Positions 24,255 to 33,449 of a stretch of DNA of 64,000 nucleotides are shown in pieces; the first letter of the stretch is position 1, and each line of letters starts with the position of its first letter. The stretch is taken from assembly GCA_963665015.2 (NCBI GenBank), contig CAXXSY010000004.1, forward strand, positions 2,418,001 to 2,482,000. Direction: 5' to 3'. Made by a program: the position numbers and the translations under genes. The notes beneath the pieces are model-generated. The model worked only from the letters and a program-made list of their open reading frames with translations. It was not told where the DNA came from and did no database searches. Source of the DNA: G963662655 sp963665015 (lineage in GTDB: Bacteria; Cloacimonadota; Cloacimonadia; Cloacimonadales; JAIOQZ01).

Positions 24255-27200
24255 TCATGGATCGACAACCGAAAGCTCTACAGTTTTTTGAATTGCGATC
24301 ACTCTTTTTAGCACCGATCCGATCTCCTCGATCTTGTATGGCTTGGGTACGACGTCGATAAAACCGAACTTTCCGTAGTGCTCGATCGTCAGGTCGCTGC
24401 TGTATCCGCTGGACGCGATCGCACGTACTTCAGGATCGATTTCAAGAAGGTGCCGAACACACTCCCTGCCACCCATAGCGCCAGGAACCGTGATGTCGAG
24501 AATCACGGTCGCATAGGGATTCTTTTCCTCCAGCGCAAGCCGATACTTTTCGATCGCACCTTCCCCGTGATCGGCAAAATCGACCTCGTAGCCGAGGAAC
24601 TCGAGGAAATTACCCAGCGACTCCTGAACGATTATATCGTCGTCCATCACAAGAATTCTTTCCTTGTTCCCCTGGTAGTTATACGCCACGAAATCTTTCG
24701 ACGCCGAAATCCCCTCGGTAACGGGAAGATAGATGTCGAATCGAGCCCCCTCCCCGGGATGGGAATCGAGCACGATATGACCGTGGTGCCGCTTGACAAT
24801 CGAGTAGGTCATCGCCAGTCCGAGACCGTTTCCTTCGTTCTTGGTGGTGAAATACGGATCGAATATCTTGTCCTGAATTTCCTGCGGGATGCCGGGTCCG
24901 TTATCCTCGATCGTTACCCGGACATACGAACCGGCGTCGAGCGACACGATCTGATCCTGTTTCACGGTTACGTTCGAAGCCGACACGCGAAGGATTCCCC
25001 CATCCTTCATCGCCTGCATGGCGTTGATGACAAGGTTGTTGATCACCTGATTGATCTGACCGGGATCGACATTGACCTGTTGGAGTCCGTCGTCGAATCT
25101 CATGTCGCTGCGTACGTTGGAGCCGCTCAAGATGAACGTCACCGTCTCACGCACGATATTGCGAAGGTCGGTCGCCTGCTTGATCGGATCACCGCCCCGC
25201 GAGAACGTCAGCAGTTGATGCGTGAGGTCACGGGCTTGCAGCGCTGCCTTCTCGGCATTCGATACCTTTTCGTTTACCTTGGGCATTTCCTTCGCGTAGA
25301 TTTTCGCCAGCGAGATATTCCCGATGATCGCGGTGAGGATGTTGTTGAAATCGTGGGCGATACCGCCGGCGAGCAGGGTAAGCGTCTCCAGCTTCTGTAT
25401 CTTGGTGATCTCGCGCTCGACGTAGTGCTTGTCGGTGATGTCGCGGAAAACCAGAACCACGCCGATCGTGTTGCCCTCGTAATCGCGAATTGGCGCACCG
25501 CTGTCGGCGATCAGGCGCTCCGTTCCATCCGCGGAGATCAGGAGTGTCTGTTCCGGAAGCTGTATTATCCCTCCCGATTCGAGCACCCTCAACACCGGAT
25601 TGCTCGTCTTCTCACGAGTAGATTCCCGCACGATGTTGAAAATCTGCGATAGAGGTTTGCCCGTCGCTTCCTCGATCGTCCATCCGGTCAGCTCCGCGGC
25701 GACCTTGTTGATTAGGGTAATCGTACCGCTTGTATCGGTCGCGATAACCGCGTCTCCGATACTGGAGAGGATGACCGAGAGGTGCTCCTTCTCGGCAGCC
25801 AGCGCTTTCTCCGCCTGTTTTCGTCTGGTGATGTCCTGCACAGCGACAATGATCTGCTCCTCATCCCCGATCTTCATCAGGTTACCCGCAGCGATCACAG
25901 GAAAGCGTTCGCCATTCTTGCGAGTATTCTCGAACTCGGACACGAACCAGCCCAACGATTTCGCATCCTGCTCGAAGTTATAATATTCATCGACGCGATC
26001 CTTCGGAATCAAATCCGCGACATTCATACTCACAAGCTCTTCTCGCGTGTAGCCCGTCATGGTCATGGCGACCTGGTTGCAATCGATGATATCGCCTTGG
26101 GGCGACTCCAGATAGAGCGCAACCGGGGTCGATTCGAATATCATCTTGAACTTGTATTGACTCTCGAGCAGTTCCGCCTCGACGGACTTCCTCTTTGATA
26201 TATCGCTGTAGATGCCGAACACGCCGATTTGCCGGTCGCTCATACGGATCGGATAACCCAGGATCGAAACGTCGATCACGACGCCATCCTTGCGCATTCG
26301 CTTGCTCTCTTTCTGAACCGATTGATTGTTGAGAATCTTCTTCGATATCGCGGAAGCGTCGTCAGCCATCTCTTCCGGTACGATCAGCGAGTTGATCTCC
26401 TTTCCGACGCACTCGGATCGTTCATACTGGAACATGCGCGTGAAACCCGCGTTTACCGTCAGAATTCGGTCCTGATTATCGACAATGATGATCGCGTCCG
26501 GTGAATTGTCGAATAGCTGCTCGAAATATGCCTTCTGAATATCCAGTTCATGCTGCTTCGCCATGATCTCCGACCGGTCGCTCAAAATCGCGTAAAAACC
26601 CTGAAGCTCGCCGCGCACATCGCTGAACGGATTGATCGATAGCGTGACCGACAGTTCCTGCCCCCCGATGGTCTTTAAAACCACTTCGAGGCTCGTCGAT
26701 TGTATTCTCTCTTCCGAGGGGGTAAAGAACTTTTTCAGCTCGGAATTCTTCTGGTCGTCACAGAAATCGAAGATTGCGTGGTTTTGGATGTCTTTGTGCT
26801 CGACACCGATCATGCGGCAGAATTTCCTGTTCGCATACTGTATTCTGCCATCGGTACGCACCATGACGATCCCTTCGTTCATCGCCTCGATAACCTGCCC
26901 GAATCGTATCTGGCTCTCGTAGGTGTCCTTTTCGGCCTGCTGACGGTACAGCCGTTCGGATTCGAGCTCCCGATCGCGCTCGAACAGCGCCTTCATCTTG
27001 GCGCGTATCTGACGGCGACCGGAGAAGATGATCACCAGCGCGACCAGCACGATCAGCAACGAAAGGTATTGCAGATACGTAAGCACCTTCACCTTCTTCG
27101 ATGCGGATCGATCGACCGGCGATGAGGAGATATTGAGCCAGTTGTTCATGGAGGCGTGGTAAGCCGAATTCGGTCTCGCCTTCATCTCTTCAAGACGGCG

Positions 27201-27866
27201 ATCGATCGCGCCCAGAATTTTCCCGTTGCTGCCCTTCCTGCTGGCGAAGCGCAGCTCGATCGGTTTGAAAATGATTCCACTGGGCATGACATTGAAACGA
27301 TTCTCGTGGATATTGCCGAAAAACCTGGCGACGACACCCGCCTCCACATCACCGGCTTCGATCTTCTCAAGAACGTCTTCGTAATCCTTCGAGGGAACGA
27401 ACTGCGCATCGAACCCGAATTTCTCCATCGAATTCCTCAAATCCTGATAGTAGATGTCGCCCTCGACGTACGCGGTGCGGGTATCCTTCAGATCGAGAAT
27501 CGACGATATCCTGGAGTCCTGGCAGACATAGACTCGTCCCCAATTGGTCAGCACCGTGTTTTCGGTATAGTCGAATCGCTTCGTCCGTTCTTCCGTGAAT
27601 GCAATCGCGACCATCAGTTCAACCCAGCCCTGTTCGAGCAGATCGAGACATTCGGCAAAGGAACCGCCCACATAGATCAACGACCAGTCCTCTTGCTTCG
27701 CGATTTCCTTTAGCAGATCAATGTACAGTCCTTCAATACTGCCATCCTCACCGGTAAAAACCAGTGGGTGGTTCTCGTAAATCGCGACACGTACAACCGT
27801 TTCAGCCGAAACGTGAGCCACAAGAAACAGCATCAATGACAGAAAGAGCAAATAGGTCTTACTCAT
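24255..27866 (-). CDS. Hybrid histidine kinase with periplasmic solute-binding sensor and four PAS domains
   Basis: 1203 residues. Order: signal peptide (1-21), an SBP_bac_3-type periplasmic binding domain (about 22-243: ENHPLVFTGEDGSIEGLYID, ELMVAIAFTEERTKRFDYT), one membrane helix (about 261-283), then four PAS domains (about 316-433, 446-560, 570-685, 690-813), HisKA with phospho-acceptor H838 in GGIAHDFNN, HATPase (EDNGPGIP, GNGLGLAM), and a C-terminal receiver with D1124 in VILDITVP. It should sense an amino-acid-like or other small solute outside the inner membrane plus further signals through PAS. I prefer the ATG at 27866 over the GTG at 27872 because it starts the signal peptide MSKTYLLFLSLMLFLVAHVS. 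The downstream response regulator/PP2C gene is a likely partner. Confidence 0.92.
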   Translation of the reverse strand: MSKTYLLFLSLMLFLVAHVSAETVVRVAIYENHPLVFTGEDGSIEGLYIDLLKEIAKQEDWSLIYVGGSFAECLDLLEQGWVELMVAIAFTEERTKRFDYTENTVLTNWGRVYVCQDSRISSILDLKDTRTAYVEGDIYYQDLRNSMEKFGFDAQFVPSKDYEDVLEKIEAGDVEAGVVARFFGNIHENRFNVMPSGIIFKPIELRFASRKGSNGKILGAIDRRLEEMKARPNSAYHASMNNWLNISSSPVDRSASKKVKVLTYLQYLSLLIVLVALVIIFSGRRQIRAKMKALFERDRELESERLYRQQAEKDTYESQIRFGQVIEAMNEGIVMVRTDGRIQYANRKFCRMIGVEHKDIQNHAIFDFCDDQKNSELKKFFTPSEERIQSTSLEVVLKTIGGQELSVTLSINPFSDVRGELQGFYAILSDRSEIMAKQHELDIQKAYFEQLFDNSPDAIIIVDNQDRILTVNAGFTRMFQYERSECVGKEINSLIVPEEMADDASAISKKILNNQSVQKESKRMRKDGVVIDVSILGYPIRMSDRQIGVFGIYSDISKRKSVEAELLESQYKFKMIFESTPVALYLESPQGDIIDCNQVAMTMTGYTREELVSMNVADLIPKDRVDEYYNFEQDAKSLGWFVSEFENTRKNGERFPVIAAGNLMKIGDEEQIIVAVQDITRRKQAEKALAAEKEHLSVILSSIGDAVIATDTSGTITLINKVAAELTGWTIEEATGKPLSQIFNIVRESTREKTSNPVLRVLESGGIIQLPEQTLLISADGTERLIADSGAPIRDYEGNTIGVVLVFRDITDKHYVEREITKIQKLETLTLLAGGIAHDFNNILTAIIGNISLAKIYAKEMPKVNEKVSNAEKAALQARDLTHQLLTFSRGGDPIKQATDLRNIVRETVTFILSGSNVRSDMRFDDGLQQVNVDPGQINQVINNLVINAMQAMKDGGILRVSASNVTVKQDQIVSLDAGSYVRVTIEDNGPGIPQEIQDKIFDPYFTTKNEGNGLGLAMTYSIVKRHHGHIVLDSHPGEGARFDIYLPVTEGISASKDFVAYNYQGNKERILVMDDDIIVQESLGNFLEFLGYEVDFADHGEGAIEKYRLALEEKNPYATVILDITVPGAMGGRECVRHLLEIDPEVRAIASSGYSSDLTIEHYGKFGFIDVVPKPYKIEEIGSVLKRVIAIQKTVELSVVDP

Positions 27867-27933
27867 AAACACTTCACTTTCTGCATGTTACATATAAATT
27901 CCGTTACCGATTATTTTCTTCTTAACCACCCCA

Positions 27934-28872
27934 TCAATCCGGTATTTTGTAAAAAGTCCCTCGATCGAGGATTTGCGTATCAATACGATTATCCCGTATC
28001 ATCTGCTTGATCTCGCCCAGCAGCTCTTTTTCCGGGACACCGAGCGCAGCGGAGATATCCTCCACCGTACAGGGACGCCTGCGAATCAGGCCCAGAATCC
28101 GGTCATCGAGGTCCTGCGCCGCATCGACATGCCTGTCCGACAGCGAGAACCGCGCGATGATTTCTACCGGCAGATCGTCCCATTGCTTTACGATCCGCTG
28201 CATCTCGCCCTGCGGCATCGGACTCACCCAATCGACCGTCCCCGGACGATCCAGGGTGTTGAGCTGCACGCGATCAGGCTCGATCCTCGATATCGCGTCG
28301 TGCAGCCGGTCGAGTTCGTCCGGTCCGTCGTTTATCCCCCGAAGCAGAAAGACCTCGAGCCATATCTCGCGCTCGAATTCTTCTCTGAAAGCAATCAGAC
28401 CCTCGATAATCTTTCCGATATCCACGCCTTTTGCGGGGCGATTAATCTTCTCGAAAACCTCCTGCGACGCGGCATCCAACGAGGGCAGCACCAGATTGCA
28501 GTGAAGCAGGTCCTGCCGGACATTCTGGTCGGGCATGGTGACCGAGTTGGTCAACAGCGCCAATGGATAACCCGGAAAATGTTCTCGTATGTATCCGGCA
28601 ATCCTGCCGAATCCGGAGTGCAGCGTCGGTTCGCCGGCACCGGAGAAGGTGATGATATCCAGCTCGGGAGAACCGGAAAGGTAATCGTCGATCTCGGCGA
28701 TGATTGCATCGGTGGGATGCCATTCCCTTCGCTCGGTGGTGAGCGTGAGGGTGCGCCCGGCCTCACAGTAGATGCAGTTCAGGCTGCATGTCTTGTGCGG
28801 TATCAGATCGACACCGAGCGACATCCCCAGTCGCCTGGATGGAACGGGACCGAAGAGGTACTTGTACTTCAT
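27934..28872 (-). CDS. Radical SAM protein with C-terminal winged helix (COG0731-like)
   Basis: 312 residues. FGPVPSRRLGMSLGVDLIPH precedes the 4Fe-4S cluster motif CSLNCIYCEAG (C-x3-C-x2-C), and FSGAGEPTLHSGFG is the glycine-rich SAM-binding loop. Later motifs are PSLDAASQEVFEKINRP and LRGINDGPDELDRL. The last about 65 residues (DDRILGLIRRRPCTVEDISA onward) form a winged-helix-like domain. Members with this N-terminus are grouped as COG0731 wyosine-base-formation-like radical SAM enzymes; in bacteria the substrate is unknown. ATG 28872 follows a weak TAGG; a TTG six bases earlier is possible. A hairpin, 28886-28906, separates it from the phosphohexomutase gene in the same orientation. Confidence 0.85.
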   Translation of the reverse strand: MKYKYLFGPVPSRRLGMSLGVDLIPHKTCSLNCIYCEAGRTLTLTTERREWHPTDAIIAEIDDYLSGSPELDIITFSGAGEPTLHSGFGRIAGYIREHFPGYPLALLTNSVTMPDQNVRQDLLHCNLVLPSLDAASQEVFEKINRPAKGVDIGKIIEGLIAFREEFEREIWLEVFLLRGINDGPDELDRLHDAISRIEPDRVQLNTLDRPGTVDWVSPMPQGEMQRIVKQWDDLPVEIIARFSLSDRHVDAAQDLDDRILGLIRRRPCTVEDISAALGVPEKELLGEIKQMIRDNRIDTQILDRGTFYKIPD

Positions 28873-28885
28873 TTTCAAACCTATC

Positions 28886-28906
28886 GAGGGAGCGCGAGGC
28901 TCCCTC
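28886..28906 (-). promoter_or_regulatory. Intercistronic GAGGGAGC/GCTCCCTC hairpin
   Basis: A perfect 8-bp stem with a five-base loop lies between the phosphohexomutase stop codon and the radical SAM start. On the minus strand it is followed by GATAGGTTTG, with no U-run, so it may be a processing or attenuation site rather than a terminator. Confidence 0.55.
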
Positions 28907-28915
28907 CGCTATAAA

Positions 28916-30268
28916 TCAACTGTATTTTGCGATACGGGCCTCGACCATCTCCCGGATTTTATCGAGGCGCTCCGGCGTTTCAGCCTCGAACCGCAGGACC
29001 AGAACCGGCTGCGTGTTCGACGCGCGAACGAGCGCCCATCCGTCCGGATAGGTGATCCGCATACCATCGATGTCGTTCACGTTTCCACCCTCGGCGATGA
29101 ACGAATCGCGCACATTGGCAACGACCTCGAACTTGGTCTCGTCCGGGCAATCGACGCGGATTTCGGGGGTGTTGTACATCTTCGGCTGATCCACCAGGAA
29201 CTGGCTGACCGGCTTGTCCGAACGCGCCATGATCTCCACGAACCGGCAGCAGGCATAGATGGCGTCGTCATAGCCGAAATAGCGATCCGCGAAGAAGATA
29301 TGACCGCTCATCTCGCCGCCCATACGGATGCTGTCCTCTTTCATTTTCTTCTTGATCATCGAGTGACCGGTCTTATACATGATCGGCTTTCCGCCGTGCT
29401 TTGCGATGTCGTCGTAAAAATTCTTGGAGCACTTGACGTCGCCCACGACCATCTCGCCCGGATAATTTTTCAGAAAATCGCGCGCGAAGATGTTGAGAAT
29501 CTGATCGCCATAGACGGGATTCCCGTTCTCGTCGATGACGCCGATTCGATCCGCGTCGCCGTCCAGACCGAGCCCCACTTCCGCGTCGGAGCTCTTGACC
29601 TCTTTGATCAGGTCCTGGATGTATTCGATCACGGTGGGATCGGGATGGTGGTTCGGGAAGGTGCCGTCCATCTCGCAATAGAGTTCCTTCACCTCGCAGC
29701 CCAACCTCCTGAGGATATCGGGAAGGATCGGTCCGCCGGCGCCGTTTCCGGCATCCACCACGACCTTCACCTTGCGGTCTATCTTGATGTTTTCGACTAT
29801 ATAATCCTGATAGATGGGAATGATGCCGTCGAAGACCTGCTTGATGCCCTCACCGTCGGTGAACTCACCCTTCTGGATGATGTGCAGAATCTTCTGAATC
29901 TCCTCGCCGTAGATACTCATCAGCCCGATATTGAGCTTGAAGCCGTTGTATTCGGGCGGGTTGTGGCTTCCGGTGATCATCACACCCGCGTCGGCTTCCA
30001 TGTAGTGGATCGAGTAGTAGAGCACCGGGGTCGCCAGAATGCCCATGTCGGTCACATCGATTCCGCACTGGACGAGTCCAGAGGTGAAGCGTTCCTTGAA
30101 GCGGGGCGAGCTCAGCCGGGCATCGCCGCCGATCACGACGGATTTCAGATTGTGCCGTCTCAGATAGGTTCCAAAGCCACGACCCAGCAGGAAGACGGTT
30201 TCGTCCGTCAAGTCCCTGTCAACGATGCCGCGAACGTCGTATTGCCGAAAAATTTGTGGATTGATCAT
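28916..30268 (-). CDS. Phosphomannomutase/phosphoglucomutase
   Basis: 450 residues, the usual length of the bacterial PMM/PGM group (AlgC/ManB-like). It isomerises hexose 1- and 6-phosphates, feeding nucleotide sugars to LPS and other glycans. Visible motifs: IFRQYDVRGIV at the start, the phosphoserine loop MITGSHNPPEYNGFKLN, the magnesium loop GLDGDADRIGVIDENG, the sugar-binding GGEMSGHIFFADRYFGYDD and the phosphate-binding RASNTQPVLVLRFEAET (with RAS-NT in place of the usual RxSNT). The ATG at 30268 follows GGGAGG by four bases. It is 16 bases downstream of rdgB in a packed operon. Confidence 0.93.
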   Translation of the reverse strand: MINPQIFRQYDVRGIVDRDLTDETVFLLGRGFGTYLRRHNLKSVVIGGDARLSSPRFKERFTSGLVQCGIDVTDMGILATPVLYYSIHYMEADAGVMITGSHNPPEYNGFKLNIGLMSIYGEEIQKILHIIQKGEFTDGEGIKQVFDGIIPIYQDYIVENIKIDRKVKVVVDAGNGAGGPILPDILRRLGCEVKELYCEMDGTFPNHHPDPTVIEYIQDLIKEVKSSDAEVGLGLDGDADRIGVIDENGNPVYGDQILNIFARDFLKNYPGEMVVGDVKCSKNFYDDIAKHGGKPIMYKTGHSMIKKKMKEDSIRMGGEMSGHIFFADRYFGYDDAIYACCRFVEIMARSDKPVSQFLVDQPKMYNTPEIRVDCPDETKFEVVANVRDSFIAEGGNVNDIDGMRITYPDGWALVRASNTQPVLVLRFEAETPERLDKIREMVEARIAKYS

Positions 30269-30284
30269 AAGACCTCCCATTGTA

Positions 30285-30887
30285 TTATTGTTGAATCAAT
30301 TCTCTTATCAAAGGCAGTATATTGCGGAACGCTCGTCCGCGATGGCTGATATCGTGTTTGTCCGATTCACTCATCTCGCCGAACGTCCTGCCCGTCTCGA
30401 CCGCCTCGAACACCGCGTCGTATCCGAAACCGTTCTCGCCGCGCTCTTCATCCGTGATCTGGCCCTCCACGCTTCCTCTCGCGGTGCCGATCAGTCCTTC
30501 CGGACCCGCCAGCGCAACCACGGTCTGGAAACGTGCCGCACGGTCCTCCTTGTTCTTCATGGAGTCGAGCATTTTCAGGTGGTTGTCACGGTAAGAGCAT
30601 CCCTCCCCCGCAAACCGAGCCGCCATCACGCCGGGCGCGCCATCGAGCGCATCGACGAACAGCCCGGTGTCGTCCGACAGCGTCAGATATCCGGTCGTCT
30701 TCGCGATCTCCGTAGCCTTCTTGACGGCGTTGGACTCGATGGTGTCGCCGTCCTCGACCACGTCCGGGACGTTCGGGACATCGTCGGCGCTCAGGATGCG
30801 TACCGACGGCATCGATGACATGATCTCCCGAATCTCGCGCACCTTGTCGCGGTTGTGGGTTCCGAGTAAAATCGTAAAAAAATTCAT
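30285..30887 (-). CDS. rdgB: XTP/dITP diphosphatase (RdgB/HAM1 family)
   Basis: 200 residues, standard for the family. It hydrolyses non-canonical purine triphosphates (dITP, XTP) to monophosphates and so protects DNA. Motifs: LLGTHNRDKVREI at the N-terminus, SDDTGLFVDALDGAPGVMAA followed by RFAGEGCS, and GENGFGYDAVF; SHRGRAFRNI closes the substrate pocket. The ATG lies in a four-base overlap with the end of the DUF1232 gene, and the phosphohexomutase start follows its stop codon after 16 bases, so it is an internal operon gene. Confidence 0.95.
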   Translation of the reverse strand: MNFFTILLGTHNRDKVREIREIMSSMPSVRILSADDVPNVPDVVEDGDTIESNAVKKATEIAKTTGYLTLSDDTGLFVDALDGAPGVMAARFAGEGCSYRDNHLKMLDSMKNKEDRAARFQTVVALAGPEGLIGTARGSVEGQITDEERGENGFGYDAVFEAVETGRTFGEMSESDKHDISHRGRAFRNILPLIRELIQQ

Positions 30888-31405
30888 TCTTTGGTCGCTT
30901 TCACGTTTTTATGGATCCACCCGCGAATCTTATCCAGGTTCTTCTTCCCGACAAAGCGATACGCCTGCTCTGTGATCTCACGGATGGAGTGCAGCAGATT
31001 CCGTTCGCCGCTCCAGTTTTGTTCGAGGATAGCAGGATCGACATCGTTCAGGATCGTGTTCAAGCCGAAAACGACGATGAGTAGGTCGTCGATATAGCCG
31101 ATGAACGGGATGAAGTCGGGGATTATATCGATGGGAAGAAGCAGATAACCGACGATCGAACCGATGAAGATGCGGAATCGCAACGGTATGCGCTTCTCGG
31201 CGAGCAATCGCAGGATCAGGATGAAGAGGTCCGGCAATAGAAAAAGGTATTCCATGACGGGGTGTTTCGCCTCGCCGTAGCTTGCCAGACGGTTTCTCAG
31301 CTTCTCGTAGAATCCGAAGAGCTGCTTCTTTCCTCCCGGGGCGACTTCCTCCAGAATCTCCTGTGTCACATCTTCGTCCCAGCCATTCTTTTCTTCAGAG
31401 CTCAT
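30884..31405 (-). CDS. DUF1232 (YkvA-like) membrane protein
   Basis: 173 residues. The DUF1232 core is plain: GSIVGYLLLPIDIIPDFIPFI continues as GYIDDLLIV, with a preceding hydrophobic segment YLFLLPDLFILILRLL. The N-terminal 40 residues are acidic and the C-terminal 55 are amphipathic. The family is widespread, membrane-associated and has no assigned reaction. The gene starts 21 bases after the MBL hydrolase gene and overlaps rdgB by four bases. Confidence 0.85.
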   Translation of the reverse strand: MSSEEKNGWDEDVTQEILEEVAPGGKKQLFGFYEKLRNRLASYGEAKHPVMEYLFLLPDLFILILRLLAEKRIPLRFRIFIGSIVGYLLLPIDIIPDFIPFIGYIDDLLIVVFGLNTILNDVDPAILEQNWSGERNLLHSIREITEQAYRFVGKKNLDKIRGWIHKNVKATKE

Positions 31406-31426
31406 GATCGACCTCCTGTTTTGCTG

Positions 31427-32263
31427 TTATTCGTTAATCAGTTTCCGGATGTTCAGTTCATGCATGACCGGCACCCAGAAATCTTCCGATTTGGTTCCCG
31501 GCAGGCACAACTCCTGCGGAATACTGCGGATCGCAAGCTCGGCCTTCTTTTCTTCTTCGAGCCCCGCGACCTCCGGATTTCCAGAAAAATTCCTGTATCG
31601 ACTTTTCAGGTTGGTCAGATAGCGTTTATGCTGTTGCACGATGCCGATATCCGAGGGATCGCCGTGCCCGACAACGATCGTGTCGATATCCAGCCAGCCG
31701 AGTTTGTCCAGCGAAAGGAGATAGATATCGCTGTCGCCCCAGTAGAAATAGGGCACCGTCACCTTGTCGCTCGCGCCGCTGAGAACGGTGTCGCCTGCGA
31801 TCAGCACGCGATCCTCCTGCAGATAGACGACCGAGCTGTCCATGGTGTGCCCGGGCGTGTGCAAAATGTTGATCGGGATCGGGTGTTCGATGCGAACGGA
31901 ACCGAAAAAGGCGATATCAGGGAAGACGAGGTTCTTGCGGTTGAGGATCGATTTCGCCTGTGGCGCGATGACGTTCCGCTCGCTGGTGATGGTATCCATG
32001 TAGTCGGCGTGGGCGATGATTTTCGTGTGCGGGTCCTTGAGGAAGCGATTGCCGTAGCAGTGATCGCTGTGCCAGTGGGTGTTGATGATATAGCGCACCG
32101 GTTTGCCTCCGAGCCGCTCTTTCAATTCGCGCGAGTCTTCCGGACGATGCAGGGTATCGACCACGATGCAGTCGTCGCCACAGTCGATGACCGTCGCGTT
32201 CAATAGCGCGCGCTTCGCCTGAAAGACCGTGATACGCTCGTTGATGCGGGTCTCTTTCAGCAT
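31427..32263 (-). CDS. Metallo-beta-lactamase fold hydrolase
   Basis: 278 residues. Metal-binding motifs: NTHWHSDHCYGN (HxHxDH), LHTPGHTMDSSVVY (H), LIAGDTVLSG (D) and VVGHGDPSDIG (H). No signal peptide, so cytoplasmic. The C-terminal 70 residues (LTNLKSRYRNFSGNPEVAG onward) form an extra helical region. MBL hydrolases of this group act on thioesters, lactones or phosphodiesters; the substrate cannot be inferred. AAGGAG five bases before the ATG fixes the start. It lies 92 bases after the zinc-ribbon gene. Confidence 0.88.
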   Translation of the reverse strand: MLKETRINERITVFQAKRALLNATVIDCGDDCIVVDTLHRPEDSRELKERLGGKPVRYIINTHWHSDHCYGNRFLKDPHTKIIAHADYMDTITSERNVIAPQAKSILNRKNLVFPDIAFFGSVRIEHPIPINILHTPGHTMDSSVVYLQEDRVLIAGDTVLSGASDKVTVPYFYWGDSDIYLLSLDKLGWLDIDTIVVGHGDPSDIGIVQQHKRYLTNLKSRYRNFSGNPEVAGLEEEKKAELAIRSIPQELCLPGTKSEDFWVPVMHELNIRKLINE

Positions 32264-32355
32264 ACAAACTCCTTCACCTGAAACAAAATTTCATCGGCGA
32301 TCATGTCAATGAAAATCGTGGAGGGATCGCGAAAGTCCGTATGACCCAGGCGGCT

Positions 32356-32559
32356 TTATGCCTCTGACCTTTTGTGCGGGTCTTCGGGGCTAAGTCCCAC
32401 CGCGAAGCGTTTCAGGAACAGGAAATACCGTTTACCGCACGCCTCGCACTCGTAATGCCTGCCGTTGGGAAACAGCCGCATCCACCCGAGCCTCATCAGG
32501 CGGGTCGTTGGCGCCGACTCGCAATACGGGCATGCCTGTAGTTTGCGAATATGGATCAT
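32356..32559 (-). CDS. Mini zinc-ribbon protein, coupled to the phosphatase gene
   Basis: 67 residues with two cysteine pairs, CPYC (about 10-13) and CEAC (about 40-43), spaced as in a zinc ribbon, then the basic hydrophobic stretch GKRYFLFLKRFAVGL. The start ATG overlaps the TGA of the upstream phosphatase gene as ATGA, strong evidence that it is real and translationally coupled. A longer frame upstream exists but lies inside the phosphatase gene. Function is unknown; a nucleic-acid- or protein-binding zinc ribbon is the neutral reading. Confidence 0.75.
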   Translation of the reverse strand: MIHIRKLQACPYCESAPTTRLMRLGWMRLFPNGRHYECEACGKRYFLFLKRFAVGLSPEDPHKRSEA

Positions 32560-33347
32560 GGTTTCCGGAATCCTTCGATCGAATCGCTCAGCATTCGTAT
32601 CTCTTCTTCTACCGAGAGATTGCGCTTGAACTTGAATACCAGCTTCAGCCACGAGCCGGACATCGCGTTGGGCAGTACGATAAACCGTGTGCCAAATTCG
32701 TTTCGATATTCGTCCGTAACCGCCTTGCGCTCCGGGATATCCGACGCCTCACGGAAAATGCGGTCGAAGTCGTTCAGGTTGTCGCCGAGAAGCAAGAGTA
32801 TCTCGTGATTTTCGGACACGATTGCGCGTCGCTGTTTCTTGTTCACGCGTCCGGCCCGTAGCATGACGTGAACCGAATCGACCTGCGGGAATCCGAGACT
32901 GACGAGGTTTTGTATGGTCGCTTCGCGGAAGTCGTCGTTGCGGTTCGAGATGTAGAAGATGGCGCATCCGCTCGAATCCGCGTAGTTCAGGAAATCGATC
33001 GCCCCGGGTACGGCAGTGGCGACGGCGGCTTTGTTCCAGGCATAGAAATCATCCGGGTACGAGGTACCGTGCAGAGCGGTCTCGCCGTTGTACCGGCTGT
33101 TGTCGAGCACCGTCTCGTCGATATCGACGACGACGGCCGGCGCTTTCTCGTGCGGCTCGGTCAAGAGCTGCTGAAGTCGAAACGTCGCGACATTGTATGC
33201 CTGATAGCACAGGGCGCGGTATTCCGCGGCGCACTGCTGCCAGGCGACCGGCATGAGCAGCGTCGGATCGTTGACTGCGGGAGCGTCCTCGGCAAATAGA
33301 CCGATTGCAATAATGGTCAAAATGAACAAGATAACGATACGTCTCAT
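32556..33347 (-). CDS. HAD-family acid phosphatase, e(P4)/class C type
   Basis: 263 residues with a signal peptide (MRRIVILFILTIIAIGLFAE). HAD motif I is VVVDIDETVLDNSRY (DxDET), motif II YISNRND, and motif IV LLLGDNLNDFD; between them the cap region has GTSYPDDFYAWNKAAVATAV. This is the layout of lipoprotein e(P4) and class C nonspecific acid phosphatases, which act in the periplasm or outer membrane on nucleotides or NMN. No lipobox cysteine is evident near the cleavage site, so it is probably a soluble periplasmic enzyme. The ATG at 33347 follows AAGGAG (minus strand, 33354-33359). It is the first gene of the packed operon running to 27934. Confidence 0.88.
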   Translation of the reverse strand: MRRIVILFILTIIAIGLFAEDAPAVNDPTLLMPVAWQQCAAEYRALCYQAYNVATFRLQQLLTEPHEKAPAVVVDIDETVLDNSRYNGETALHGTSYPDDFYAWNKAAVATAVPGAIDFLNYADSSGCAIFYISNRNDDFREATIQNLVSLGFPQVDSVHVMLRAGRVNKKQRRAIVSENHEILLLLGDNLNDFDRIFREASDIPERKAVTDEYRNEFGTRFIVLPNAMSGSWLKLVFKFKRNLSVEEEIRMLSDSIEGFRKP

Positions 33348-33402
33348 AGGCTTCTCCTTTGTTGACCAATAAAACGATTCCGCCGTAAACAATCAATAAA
33401 AA

Positions 33403-33428
33403 AACCGCCACACCGAAGCATGGCGGTT
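33403..33428 (-). terminator. Terminator of the first MCP gene
   Basis: AACCGCCA (33403-33410) pairs with TGGCGGTT (33421-33428); on the minus strand the stem is followed by a U-run. It is nearly identical to the terminator at 37356-37381, which belongs to the duplicated MCP. Confidence 0.85.
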
Positions 33429-33449
33429 GATATACCGTTTGTTATTCGA

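Noticed and set aside
28772..30349. A 525-codon plus-strand frame
   Set aside because: It lies antisense to the phosphohexomutase and neighbouring genes; no ribosome binding site or known domain.
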